Of a stretch of 64,000 nt of DNA, positions 27,632 through 36,223 are shown one piece after another. The stretch is from NCBI GenBank assembly GCA_900317855.1, contig ONIG01000002.1, positions 62,001 to 126,000 of the forward strand. Reading direction: 5' to 3'. This stretch comes from an uncultured Eubacteriales bacterium. GTDB lineage: Bacteria; Bacillota; Clostridia; Oscillospirales; Oscillospiraceae. The notes under the pieces were generated by a model. It had not been told where the DNA came from and did no database searches. It saw only the letters and a program-made list of their open reading frames with translations. The translations under genes were made by a program, and so were the position numbers. How positions within the stretch are numbered: position 1 is the first letter of the stretch; the number at the start of each line of letters is the position of its first letter.

Positions 27632-27660
27632 AGTTTACCACAGCGGCACAAAAATGTAAA
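27632..27660 (-). promoter_or_regulatory. Promoter of the prfA operon
   Basis: Minus strand TTTACA (27660-27655), 17-base spacer, TAAACT (27637-27632), ending 40 bases upstream of the GTG start. It partly overlaps the 3' side of the upstream terminator. Confidence 0.65.
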
Positions 27661-27688
27661 CAGGCGGTGCGTTCGAGCGCACCGCCTG
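27659..27688 (-). terminator. Hairpin terminator after the beta-propeller gene
   Basis: Arms CAGGCGGTGCG and CGCACCGCCTG around a short loop; on the minus strand followed by TTTACATTTTTG. The interrupted T-tract makes it moderately strong. Confidence 0.65.
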
Positions 27689-27708
27689 TCAGAAAATCTG
27701 CACTTCAT

Positions 27709-29580
27709 TTATCCGCGCGGGATGATCGCCTGCGCCACATTCTCGAGCGTGCCCAGGTCGAGCACGTTCACCTGGTCGGAGCCGACAACATAAAAGTAGT
27801 CGCCAATGTACAGGCCGCGGTTGTTCTCATCCCACTGCGAGACAGGGATCTCCTTGCGCAGCGTGAAGCCTTCCTCCGCCGAATAGCCGTAGACAAGGTA
27901 GCTGTTTTCCGCCGGGAAAGCGATGAGGTCCTTGCCGCCGTCCACCAGGATCGCCTTATGGTTATACAACGCCTCGCTGTAGTCGGCGTCGATGGTCTGC
28001 GTGTGCAGATCATGCAGCTTGGCGGGGTCGGACGTGTCAATCATGACGAGCTTCATGCCGTCCACGGTCGCGCCGTCGACCGCCTGCGTCTCCATGCCGA
28101 GGCCGAAGAGCAGCCCGTCCGACCAGATGTGCAGATAGTCGGAATAGCCGCTGAGCTTGAGCTCGCCGACGACCTTCGGGTTCGCCGGGTCGGTCAGGTC
28201 GACCGCAAAGACCGGATCCGTCTGGCGGTAGGTGCACAGATAGCCGTAATCCCCGTCAAAGCGCGCGGAGAACACCGTCTCCCCTTCCGCGAGCCCGGCC
28301 ACGCTGCCGACGGTGTTCAGATCACTGTCGAGCACGTAGACATCGTTGCGCGTCTGTGTGGCGTCGTCATTGGTTTTCGTGTTTTCAAAGTCGTGCTTTT
28401 CATCGCGGTAGACGCTGTAGGCATACGTCTGCTCGGTCGTGGCCATGCGCAGATAGCCGTCCCGCTCGTCGAGCGAGAACTGATTGTTGAGCGCGCCGGC
28501 CGCAGCGCCGTTGGCGGCAAAGGTGAGCTTGCCGTCCGCGATCGCGAAGCGGTTGACCACCGTGTTGACGCTCGAGGTATAGTCCGTGACCGTGTAACTG
28601 CCGTCTTTATACGTCTTGCCAGCACCGTCGTCGTAGACGCTTGCGCACAGGTAGAGATTCTCTGCCGTCATGTACACCGTCTCCCCGCCGCCGAGCACGG
28701 ACTGGCTGGAGAGCCGGGTACCGGACGCAATGTCATACGACGCCGCGACCGCGTAGGTCATGGAGTTGTTATACGGCACGAGGCCGATACTGTCGCACGG
28801 CACGACCGACGCTGTGTCCCCATCGTACAGCCGGGGCGCATACGTGGCCTCGTCGCCCTTTTCGGGCGCATCGGGATAATACGACGTGCACAGATAGAGC
28901 ACGCCGCCGATCATGCGCGAGTCGATCTCGTAGCCGTCCTGTCCAAGCGACTGGACCAGCGTCGGGGCCGCCGGATCGGAAACGTCATAAATATCGACCG
29001 TGACGTAGTTATTGCCGCTGCCGGAAAGCTCATCCGAGGAAGTGTCGCTGCCCGTCCAGTCGGTATACGACGAGAGAACGACCGCACGGCCATCTGCGAG
29101 ATACAGCTCCAGCGGCAGCTTTTCCTGCGTGTGCGCCCGGCCGTCCTCGGTCGTCGTCTGCTCCCAGTCCTGTCCGACGAACACGTTGGACACATCCGTG
29201 ACGTCCGCGCCGTCCGCCTGCATGACGATCAGCTCACTGCCGCGCAGGATGTAGATATACGTGCCGTCGGTCTTAACGATGTCGCCCTCATCGACACCCG
29301 CGACCTGCACATTCGTGCCGGAGTAGAACGTGCCCTCGCCGTCGCCCTTGCCGCCGGCCTCCGGGTCGCCGGAGGTACCGTCGGACATGTTGAGCGACTT
29401 GTCGCGGTCTGCGATCGCTTTCTGCGCATCGGTCAGCGCGGAATAGACCTCACTGTAGCTCTTGGCAAAGGTCAGGCCGCCGGCCGTCACCGTCTTGCCG
29501 GTCTGGCCGCCGGTTCCGCAGGCAGTCAGCAGCGCGAGCGACAGGCACAGCACCAGAAATCCGGAAAAAAACTTTTTCAT
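27709..29580 (-). CDS. Secreted beta-propeller domain lipoprotein
   Basis: A 623-residue exported protein with signal peptide MKKFFSGFLVLCLSLALL and lipobox LTAC (Cys 21). After a Gly/Asp-rich linker, the sequence matches the secreted beta-propeller family distantly related to WD40 proteins: VAGVDEGDIVKTDGTYIYIL marks the first blade and ARFDGDYGYLCTYRQTDPVFAVDL a later one. Repeats of a D-x-x-DP-x-x-P pattern (VDIYDVSDPAAP, VDLTDPANP, IDTSDPAK) occur along the chain. No catalytic motif is seen; a protein- or glycan-binding surface role is likely but unproven. Single-gene unit with its own promoter (29615-29643) and terminator. Confidence 0.88.
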   Translation of the reverse strand: MKKFFSGFLVLCLSLALLTACGTGGQTGKTVTAGGLTFAKSYSEVYSALTDAQKAIADRDKSLNMSDGTSGDPEAGGKGDGEGTFYSGTNVQVAGVDEGDIVKTDGTYIYILRGSELIVMQADGADVTDVSNVFVGQDWEQTTTEDGRAHTQEKLPLELYLADGRAVVLSSYTDWTGSDTSSDELSGSGNNYVTVDIYDVSDPAAPTLVQSLGQDGYEIDSRMIGGVLYLCTSYYPDAPEKGDEATYAPRLYDGDTASVVPCDSIGLVPYNNSMTYAVAASYDIASGTRLSSQSVLGGGETVYMTAENLYLCASVYDDGAGKTYKDGSYTVTDYTSSVNTVVNRFAIADGKLTFAANGAAAGALNNQFSLDERDGYLRMATTEQTYAYSVYRDEKHDFENTKTNDDATQTRNDVYVLDSDLNTVGSVAGLAEGETVFSARFDGDYGYLCTYRQTDPVFAVDLTDPANPKVVGELKLSGYSDYLHIWSDGLLFGLGMETQAVDGATVDGMKLVMIDTSDPAKLHDLHTQTIDADYSEALYNHKAILVDGGKDLIAFPAENSYLVYGYSAEEGFTLRKEIPVSQWDENNRGLYIGDYFYVVGSDQVNVLDLGTLENVAQAIIPRG

Positions 29581-29614
29581 AGCACACCTCTATGGTTCGA
29601 TGGTTTTCAACTGC

Positions 29615-29643
29615 ATTGTACAGGATTGGACGCGTGCGGTCAA
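29615..29643 (-). promoter_or_regulatory. Promoter of the beta-propeller lipoprotein gene
   Basis: Minus strand TTGACC (29643-29638), 17-base spacer, TACAAT (29620-29615), 35 bases before the start codon; AGAGGTG lies just upstream of the ATG. Confidence 0.7.
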
Positions 29644-29653
29644 GGAATGTTCC

Positions 29654-29690
29654 GAAAAAAACGGAAGGACGCCCGCGGGCATCCTTCCGT
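29654..29690 (-). terminator. Intrinsic terminator of the liv operon
   Basis: Minus strand stem ACGGAAGGATGCCC / GGGCGTCCTTCCGT (29690-29661) with one G-T type mismatch, followed by TTTTTTT. A strong terminator directly after livF. Confidence 0.88.
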
Positions 29691-29706
29691 CTGGTAGCGT
29701 ATGCAG

Positions 29707-30417
29707 TTATGCGCCGAGGTACGCCGCGCGCACCGCGTCATTGGTCAGCAGCTCCTCACCGCTGCCGGTGAGCGTGATGCGGCCGGTCTCGAGCACGTAG
29801 CCGACATCGGCGATCTTGAGGGCCATGTTCGCGTTCTGCTCGATGAGCAGGATCGTCACGCCCTGCTTGTTGATCTCCTGAATGATGGAGAAGATATCGC
29901 GCACGACCAGCGGCGCAAGGCCGAGCGAGGGCTCGTCCATCATGAGCAGCTTCGGGCGGCTCATGAGCGCACGGCCGACTGCGAGCATCTGCTGCTCACC
30001 GCCGGAGAGCGTGCCGCCGGCCTGCCAGCTGCGCTCTTTCAGGCGCGGGAACAGGCTGTACACCCACTCGAGATCCTCCGACAGATCGTCCTTACGCAGG
30101 TAGGCACCGATCTTCAGGTTTTCCAGCACGGTCATGTCCGGGAAAATGCGGCGTCCCTCCGGCACGAGCGTCACGCCCTGCGTCACGATCTGGGTCGGGT
30201 CCTTGCCGGTGATGTCCTCGCCATGGAACGTGATCTTGCCGCCGCTCGGCTTGACGAGGCCGGAGATCGTGCGCAGCGTGGAGCTCTTGCCCGCGCCGTT
30301 GGAGCCAATCAGCGTGACGATCTGCCCCTCCTGCACATCGAACGAAATGCCCTTGACGGCCTCAATGCCGCCGTAGTGCACCTGCAGGTCTTCAATTTTC
30401 AGAATCGTTTCACTCAT
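29707..30417 (-). CDS. livF: Branched-chain amino acid ABC transporter, ATP-binding protein LivF
   Basis: A 236-residue ABC ATPase of the LivF type. Walker A GSNGAGKS, Q-loop region with VPEGRRIFPDMTVLENL (typical LivF wording), signature LSGGEQQMLAVGRAL, Walker B LLMMDEPSLGLAP, and H-loop region LLIEQNANMAL are all present. ATG 30417 overlaps the livG stop by 8 bases and has GGGGGTTGTGGAAG upstream. Last gene of livH-livM-livG-livF. Confidence 0.95.
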   Translation of the reverse strand: MSETILKIEDLQVHYGGIEAVKGISFDVQEGQIVTLIGSNGAGKSSTLRTISGLVKPSGGKITFHGEDITGKDPTQIVTQGVTLVPEGRRIFPDMTVLENLKIGAYLRKDDLSEDLEWVYSLFPRLKERSWQAGGTLSGGEQQMLAVGRALMSRPKLLMMDEPSLGLAPLVVRDIFSIIQEINKQGVTILLIEQNANMALKIADVGYVLETGRITLTGSGEELLTNDAVRAAYLGA

Positions 30418-31321
30418 CTTCCACAACCCCCAGATAGGCGTCAATGACGTGCTGATTGTTCTGGATCTCCTGCGGGATGCCCTCGGCGATCTTGCTGCCG
30501 AAGTCAATGACGTAAATGTAATCGGAGATCCGCATGACCAGATCCATATGGTGCTCGATTAGGAAGATCGTCAGGCCGTATTTATCGCGCAGCTCGTGGA
30601 TGAACGCCGCGAGCTCGAGCGTCTCCTGCGGGTTCATGCCGGCCGCCGGCTCGTCGAGCAGCAGCAGCTTCGGATCCGTCGCCAGCGCGCGGGCGATCTC
30701 CAGCCGGCGCTGGATGCCGTAGGGCAGGCTCGTTGCGATGTCGTCGCTGTATTTCTCCAGCCCCTGCTCCACAAGCAGGGCCATGGTCTCGTCGCGCATA
30801 CGCTTTTCTTCCTTGGCGTTGCCGCGGAAGGTCGCGGAAAATACGTTCTGCTTGGCGCGCATATGCTTCGCCACGAGCACGTTTTCAAACACCGTCATGC
30901 TCTTCCACAAGCGGATGTTCTGGAACGTGCGGGCGATGCCGAGCTTCGTGATCTTATCCGGCGTCGGCGAGACGATCTTGCCCGTCCCGGCCAGCGGGTC
31001 GCGCGCGAGCATCTGCTCTTTCGTCTCGTCTTCCGGATGATACTCCGCCGTGTAAAGCAGCGGATTTTCGCCCTTGTAGAGCTTTTTCATCTTGCCGGTC
31101 GGATGGTTGCGGACCATCGGCTCGTCGAGGAATTTGACGAGGCCGTTCGTCGGCTCATACACGCCAGTGATGCAGTTGAAGGCCGTGGTCTTACCGGCGC
31201 CGTTCGGGCCGATGAGCGCCACGATCTGCCCCTCGGGGATGTGCAGCGACAGGTTATTGACCGCCACGACGCCGCCGAACTGCATCGTGATATTTTCCAC
31301 GCTGAGGATGTCTTTACTCAT
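30410..31321 (-). CDS. livG: Branched-chain amino acid ABC transporter, ATP-binding protein LivG, with insertion
   Basis: A 303-residue LivG-type ATPase: Walker A GPNGAGKTT, GIARTFQNIRLWKSMTVFENV (LivG hallmark), signature-like SLPYGIQRRLEIARAL, Walker B LLLLDEPAAGMNP and LIEHHMDLVM. It is about 45 residues longer than usual LivG. The extra segment lies between VKFLDEP and ITKLGIART (roughly residues 70-125), is charged and contains KKLYKGENPLLY. ATG 31321 has GAGGAGGGCAAAGCAG upstream and overlaps livM by 8 bases. Confidence 0.94.
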   Translation of the reverse strand: MSKDILSVENITMQFGGVVAVNNLSLHIPEGQIVALIGPNGAGKTTAFNCITGVYEPTNGLVKFLDEPMVRNHPTGKMKKLYKGENPLLYTAEYHPEDETKEQMLARDPLAGTGKIVSPTPDKITKLGIARTFQNIRLWKSMTVFENVLVAKHMRAKQNVFSATFRGNAKEEKRMRDETMALLVEQGLEKYSDDIATSLPYGIQRRLEIARALATDPKLLLLDEPAAGMNPQETLELAAFIHELRDKYGLTIFLIEHHMDLVMRISDYIYVIDFGSKIAEGIPQEIQNNQHVIDAYLGVVEDE

Positions 31322-32516
31322 CTGCTTTGCCCTCCTCAACTACGTTCTTCTTTGCCTTTTTCGGGCGCTTACGGAACAGATCCGGCAGCTCGCGCTCGCC
31401 CATGATGCCCTTGCGAAAGAAGAGCACGACGATCATGATGATGATCGAGAACACGACCATACGGAAACCGTTGCGCAGCAGCGGCACCTTGAACGCGCCG
31501 ATATACGCCTCGTTGTCGAGGAAGCGCAGCCACCACTCGGAGCACGCGATGTACAGGAAGGAGGCGATGCAGCTGCCGGAGACGGAGCCGATGCCGCCGA
31601 TGACGACGATGAGCAGGATCTCATATGTCATGGCCGAGGTGAACACCTTGGCCTGCACGGTCGTGGCAAACATGGCAAAGAGCGCGCCCGACACGCCCGC
31701 GAAAAACGAGCTGATGACAAACGACAGGCTCTTGTGCTTGGCGAGGTTCACGCCCATGGCCTCCGCCGCGATCTCATCGTCACGGATGGCCTTGAAGGCG
31801 CGGCCGTAGGACGAATTGATGAGCAGGACAATAAGGAAAATGCAGATACCGGCAAGCAAAATCGGCACGACCGCACTCAGGCGGAAGAGTACCTTGCCGG
31901 AAGCATTCGTGATGTTGAAATCCGCAAACGTCGGATAGCCCTTGAGGATGTTGGCGCCGTTGGTAACCTTGCCGAGCGTCTGCCACTGGAAAATGGCGCG
32001 CAGGATCTCGGCAAAGCCGAGCGTGGCGATGGCCAGATAGTCGCTCTTGAGGCGCAGGACCGGCAGACCAATCAGGTACGCGAAGAACGCGGCAATCAGG
32101 CCCGCGAAAATGATGGCCACGAGCACGCCGAGCACCAGACTCACGCCGCCGCCGAAGCCGGTGGCGCCGAACAGATGCTGGAACATCTCCTGGAAGGAGA
32201 AGTGGATGCTCGAACCCTCGAAGAGGTAATACACGCTGTCGCGCGCGGCGTCCGGGATCATGAAGATCGCGTAGGCATACGCGCCGAGGAGCATGAAGCC
32301 CGCCTGACCGAGCGAGAACAGGCCGGTAAAGCCGTTGAGCAGGTTCATGGACACGGCGACGAGCGAGTACACCGCACCCTTTTTGATGACCGTAAAGAGC
32401 AGGGAGCCTGGGGACATGACATTTTCCAGCACCATCGTCACGAGCGTGAGCACGAGCACGATGGCGAAGGTGATCAGGTTGCCGCGGCGTGCTTCTTTGT
32501 CTTTCGCTTTCAGCAC
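31314..32516 (-). CDS. livM: Branched-chain amino acid ABC transporter permease LivM
   Basis: A 400-residue permease with about ten hydrophobic helices and the permease signature AIRDDEIAAEAMGVNLAKHK (EAA-like loop that contacts the ATPases). Typical stretches include SLGQAGFMLLGAYAYA, ATLGFAEILR and IGGIGSVSGSCIASF. The C-terminal tail is Lys-rich. The start is GTG 32516 after GAGGGGGGATCACT. It pairs with LivH to form the membrane channel. Confidence 0.94.
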   Translation of the reverse strand: MLKAKDKEARRGNLITFAIVLVLTLVTMVLENVMSPGSLLFTVIKKGAVYSLVAVSMNLLNGFTGLFSLGQAGFMLLGAYAYAIFMIPDAARDSVYYLFEGSSIHFSFQEMFQHLFGATGFGGGVSLVLGVLVAIIFAGLIAAFFAYLIGLPVLRLKSDYLAIATLGFAEILRAIFQWQTLGKVTNGANILKGYPTFADFNITNASGKVLFRLSAVVPILLAGICIFLIVLLINSSYGRAFKAIRDDEIAAEAMGVNLAKHKSLSFVISSFFAGVSGALFAMFATTVQAKVFTSAMTYEILLIVVIGGIGSVSGSCIASFLYIACSEWWLRFLDNEAYIGAFKVPLLRNGFRMVVFSIIIMIVVLFFRKGIMGERELPDLFRKRPKKAKKNVVEEGKADE

Positions 32517-32530
32517 AGTGATCCCCCCTC

Positions 32531-33406
32531 TCAGACTTTGTCCGTAGCCTTTTCACCGAACAGGCCGGTGGGCTTGACCACAAGGACAACGATCAGCAGC
32601 GCGAACGTGAACGCATCGGAGAACACCGTCATGCTGGTGCCCTTGATGAGCGTTTCGCAGATACCGATGATGAACGCGCCGATGACGGCGCCGGGGATCG
32701 AACCGATGCCGCCGAACACCGCCGCAACAAACGCCTTCAGGCCGGGCATGGCGCCGGAGGTCGGAATGACGGTCGGGTAGTTTGTGAAGTACAGCAGCGA
32801 GCCGACGGCCGCCAGGAACGAGCCGATGATAAACGTCACGGAGATGACCTTGTTGATCTGGATGCCCATGAGCTGGCTGGTCTCGAAGTCCTTCGCGACC
32901 GCGCGCATGGCCATGCCGATCTTCGTGTGGTTGATGAGCCACTGCAGCAGCAGCACGAGCACGATCACGAGCACGGGCGTAATGACCGTGACCCAGTGCG
33001 TGGACGCGCCGAGGATCGTGACCGTGCCGGACACGAACGGCAGCGACGGATACGTCTGCGGCTGGCCGCCGGTGGCATACAGCGCCACGTTCTGCAGCAG
33101 GTAACTCACGCCGATGGCCGAGATCATGACGGACATACGCGGTGCGCTGCGCAGGGGCTTATAGGCCGCGCGCTCGATGATGAAGCCGAGCAGGACCGTC
33201 AGCACGAGCATGAGCGGAATGGATACGTACACCGGCAGGGACGCACACATGAAGACCATCATGAGGCCTGCACACATGAACACGTCGCCGTGGGCGAAGT
33301 TGATCAGACGCAGGATGCCGTAGACCATCGTATAACCGATGGCGATCAGGGCATACTGGCCGCCCAGCGAAACGCCGGATAAAATTTGTGCGACTAGAAA
33401 TTCCAT
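32531..33406 (-). CDS. livH: Branched-chain amino acid ABC transporter permease LivH
   Basis: A 291-residue permease with eight or more helices. Typical motifs: LSGVSLGGQYALIAIGYTMV, LRLINFAHGDVFM, and AMRAVAKDFETSQLMGIQ (EAA-like loop), then AFVAAVFGGIGSIPGAVIG. It precedes livM by 14 bases and follows livK after an internal hairpin, so binding protein and membrane parts share an operon but probably at different levels. Confidence 0.95.
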   Translation of the reverse strand: MEFLVAQILSGVSLGGQYALIAIGYTMVYGILRLINFAHGDVFMCAGLMMVFMCASLPVYVSIPLMLVLTVLLGFIIERAAYKPLRSAPRMSVMISAIGVSYLLQNVALYATGGQPQTYPSLPFVSGTVTILGASTHWVTVITPVLVIVLVLLLQWLINHTKIGMAMRAVAKDFETSQLMGIQINKVISVTFIIGSFLAAVGSLLYFTNYPTVIPTSGAMPGLKAFVAAVFGGIGSIPGAVIGAFIIGICETLIKGTSMTVFSDAFTFALLIVVLVVKPTGLFGEKATDKV

Positions 33407-33495
33407 CTGTTTCCCTCTCTATCGTTTACGAATGCGGACATTCAGCCGCCGCGAAAACCGCGGAGCTTCCGCAGCTTTCGCAGCGGCTCAAAATC

Positions 33496-33525
33496 CCAAA
33501 GGGGGAGCCGAAGCTCCCCCCGGAT
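33496..33525. terminator. Hairpin between livK and livH (attenuating terminator)
   Basis: Arms GGGGGAGC and GCTCCCCC around CGAA at about 33500-33523, with short T-tracts on both sides (TTTGGGATTTTG on the minus strand). Placed just after livK, it probably lets only part of the transcripts continue into livHMGF. Confidence 0.7.
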
Positions 33526-33552
33526 TTTTGGATCTCAGACCAATGCAGAAGC

Positions 33553-34734
33553 TCAGGAAGCTTTCTGCTGCGTCACGAACTTCCACGTGTTGGTGGCCGA
33601 GTCGATGGTCTTGATATAAGCGGTGTCGCGGATCGCGTCGCCGGTCTCGTCAAAGGCGATGTGGCCGGACACGCCGTCATAGATCACGCCGGGCAGCGCT
33701 TCCATGACCTTGGCCGGATCGGTGGAACCGGCAGCCTTCAGCGCCTCGAGCGCAACATAGTAAGCGTCATAGCCCATGGCCGTCACAGCGGAGATGGTAT
33801 CGTCGCCGCCGTTGGTGGTCTTGGCGTCGGCATTGCCGTTGATATAGGCCTTGATGCCGTCGTCGAAGGTCTTGTTGCCGCCTTCTGCGTAGAAGGTGGA
33901 GACAAACGCCTGGACACTGGTGCCCTTGGCAGCCTGCAGGACCATGTTATCATCCCACGTATCGGAGCCAAGGAACGGAATGGCGACGTTCAGGGAAGCC
34001 GCCTGAGAGACGAGCTGCGTGGAGTATGCGATCGACACGGGCGCGAAGATAACGTCGCAGCCCTGATCCTTCGCCTTGTTCAGGTAGGAGCTGAAGTCGG
34101 AGTTATCCTTCGGGAAGGAGTCGGTGACGACCGTGCCGCCGGCCTTCTCAAACGCCTGCTTGAAGAAGGTGATCAGGCCCTGGTCATACTCGTTGCCGTT
34201 CTCACCGAGGCAGTAGGCCTTCACAGCCTTGAGCTCCTTGGCGGCATAGTTGGCAAGAACCGTGCCCTGGAACGGATCGAGGAAGCAGATGCGGAAGTAG
34301 TGGCTGTTGCCGGCCGTGACGTTCGGGTTCGTGCACGTCACGCCAATGGCCGGGATACCGGCCTGCTTGAACGTGTCAGACGCGGCGATGGACACACCGG
34401 AGCCGTAGGAACCGAGCACCAGAGAGACCTTCTCATTGACGAGCTTGGAAGCCGCAGAGACAGCCTTCGCGGAGTCGGAGCCGTTGTCGGAGTAGACGAG
34501 CTCGACCTTGTAGGTCTCGCCGCCGATCTCGACGGTCGGGGTCTCCTGGTTGGCATACTGCATGCCGAGCATTTCCTTCTTGCCGCCGGCGCCGGAGTCG
34601 CCGCTGGCGGGCTCGAACACGCCGATCTTAACGACCTTCTCGCCGTTGTCGGCCGTGCCCTTGTCGCCGCCGCCGCAGGCGCACAGCGCGAACACCATGA
34701 CCAGAGCGAGCAGCAGAGCAATCGCTTTTTTCAT
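33553..34734 (-). CDS. livK: Branched-chain amino acid ABC transporter substrate-binding lipoprotein
   Basis: A 393-residue type I binding lipoprotein: signal peptide MKKAIALLLALVMVFALCAC with the lipobox Cys in CACGGG, then KIGVFEPASGDSGAGGKKEMLGMQYA, VLGSYGSGVSIAASDTFKQAG, the hinge and FAPVSIAYSTQLVSQAA. The fold and operon indicate capture of leucine/isoleucine/valine or a related amphipathic substrate outside the membrane. ATG 34734 has TTGGAGGAAAAAC upstream. First gene of the liv operon. Confidence 0.94.
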   Translation of the reverse strand: MKKAIALLLALVMVFALCACGGGDKGTADNGEKVVKIGVFEPASGDSGAGGKKEMLGMQYANQETPTVEIGGETYKVELVYSDNGSDSAKAVSAASKLVNEKVSLVLGSYGSGVSIAASDTFKQAGIPAIGVTCTNPNVTAGNSHYFRICFLDPFQGTVLANYAAKELKAVKAYCLGENGNEYDQGLITFFKQAFEKAGGTVVTDSFPKDNSDFSSYLNKAKDQGCDVIFAPVSIAYSTQLVSQAASLNVAIPFLGSDTWDDNMVLQAAKGTSVQAFVSTFYAEGGNKTFDDGIKAYINGNADAKTTNGGDDTISAVTAMGYDAYYVALEALKAAGSTDPAKVMEALPGVIYDGVSGHIAFDETGDAIRDTAYIKTIDSATNTWKFVTQQKAS

Positions 34735-34812
34735 TGTTTTTCCTCCAATCATTTCTTCTCCGGACACTGTCCGCAGCGCGTGGACAAATGTCCTTCAAAT
34801 GAATATGCAAAG

Positions 34813-34841
34813 ATTATACTATCCTTTTTATAAAATTGCAA
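34813..34841 (-). promoter_or_regulatory. Promoter of the liv operon
   Basis: Minus strand TTGCAA (34841-34836), 17-base spacer, TATAAT (34818-34813), leaving a leader of about 70 bases before livK. Confidence 0.75.
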
Positions 34842-34898
34842 TATCAAATTCACGAAATATTCATATCAAAATTTTGAATACTTTGCGCACAATGACGG

Positions 34899-36098
34899 TC
34901 ACAGCACAAACGGGCTCGCACGCCAGTCGCCGCCGCAGCGGCGCTCCTCTCTGGCAGGGCAGCCGAGCACGTAGAGATCGTGCGCATCCGCCGTCAGGGC
35001 AAAGATTTCTCCGGCTGCGCCCGGCAGGTTCCGTCCGGCGGCCGACTTCGTGATGACCGGCACCGACGCGCACGTATCGATCGCGCGCAGCAGCTCCCTG
35101 CCCTGCGCGCCGATGGACAGCACACGCGCATACGGCGGCGTGCCGGCGTCCATGCCGGCAGTGACGCCGAGGGCCGCGCACATCGTCATGCGCCGGATGC
35201 GCGAGAGCGCATAGCGCTTGGATTTCGCCGCCGCCAGCACACCGTCGAGCGTCGGCGCCTCGTGTGCGGCGCGGTACAGGCTGTTGCCCAGCCCCTCGGA
35301 CGCGCCGGGCAGCGCGTTGTATACCGTCTGCGGCAGCATGCGCAGGCGCGAGAGCAGCGCGCTCTCCAGCGTCTCCGGCAGCACCGGCCCGCGGCCAAGC
35401 GTCTTTTCCCGTGCGCTGATCTCCGCCGCCGCCCTCGGCAGAAAGGCGGACACGTTCTCCCCTGCGCCGATGCGCGTGCGCAGCTCGCTCGCCGAGCGCA
35501 CGTTTCCATCCGCCGGACGGTCGTGCTGTGCGCCGGTGCGCAGGATCGTCAGCGGGTGCAGATTCAGCCGCTGGTCAAAGATCGCCTTGAGATACTCCAC
35601 GGCAAGAATATTATTCGGTGCCTGCAGCAGCTCCGCCAATGCACCCACGCGCCGCGCGGCCGCCTGCTGCCGCGCCGCCGCAAACGGGATGCCGACCCGC
35701 AGCTCGGCGCGCAGGTCCTCGCCCAGCAGCGGATCGAGCAGTGCCTCGGCCACCCGCTGCAGCGGCTCCAGCTCGCCGCACTCGCTGCCGAAGCTCAGAT
35801 GCGTCACCACGCCGAGACTGCCCAGCAGCCCCACGGCGCCGCGGGCAAACCCCTCCGCCGACGACAGCGCCCACGGCAGCGGCAGCTCCAGCACCAGATC
35901 CGCCCCGCAGCGTGCGGCGGCCTCCGCGCGCGCAAACTTGGCATACACCGCCGGGCTGCCGCGCTGCACAAAGTCGCCCGACATGACGCACACGACCGGA
36001 CAGTCCGCCCCCAGACGCGCGCGCGTCTGCTCGATGAGCCGCGCATGACCGTTGTGAAACGGGTTATACTCTGCAACAATGCCGATGACATTGCCCAT
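34899..36098 (-). CDS. tmcAL: tRNA(Met) cytidine acetate ligase
   Basis: A 399-residue TmcAL (YlbM family) enzyme that forms N4-acetylcytidine at the wobble base of elongator tRNA-Met from acetate and ATP. The N-terminal nucleotidyltransferase fold begins GIVAEYNPFHNGHARL with the HxGH-type motif. It continues CVMSGDFVQRGSPAVYAKFARA and LSFGSECGELEPL, with APNNILAVEYLKA further on. Acetate is the direct substrate, and the acetate kinase gene is divergently adjacent. That is suggestive, but may be chance. Confidence 0.93.
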   Translation of the reverse strand: MGNVIGIVAEYNPFHNGHARLIEQTRARLGADCPVVCVMSGDFVQRGSPAVYAKFARAEAAARCGADLVLELPLPWALSSAEGFARGAVGLLGSLGVVTHLSFGSECGELEPLQRVAEALLDPLLGEDLRAELRVGIPFAAARQQAAARRVGALAELLQAPNNILAVEYLKAIFDQRLNLHPLTILRTGAQHDRPADGNVRSASELRTRIGAGENVSAFLPRAAAEISAREKTLGRGPVLPETLESALLSRLRMLPQTVYNALPGASEGLGNSLYRAAHEAPTLDGVLAAAKSKRYALSRIRRMTMCAALGVTAGMDAGTPPYARVLSIGAQGRELLRAIDTCASVPVITKSAAGRNLPGAAGEIFALTADAHDLYVLGCPAREERRCGGDWRASPFVL

Positions 36099-36223
36099 TT
36101 TTGCACCTTCTTTCGAAAAACACTTGCGTTTTCCAACGAAATGATTACAATAAGAGTGTTATGTATCATAATACTGTGATTTTATGAAAATTACAATATT
36201 TTATATGAGAAAGGAATCTGAGT

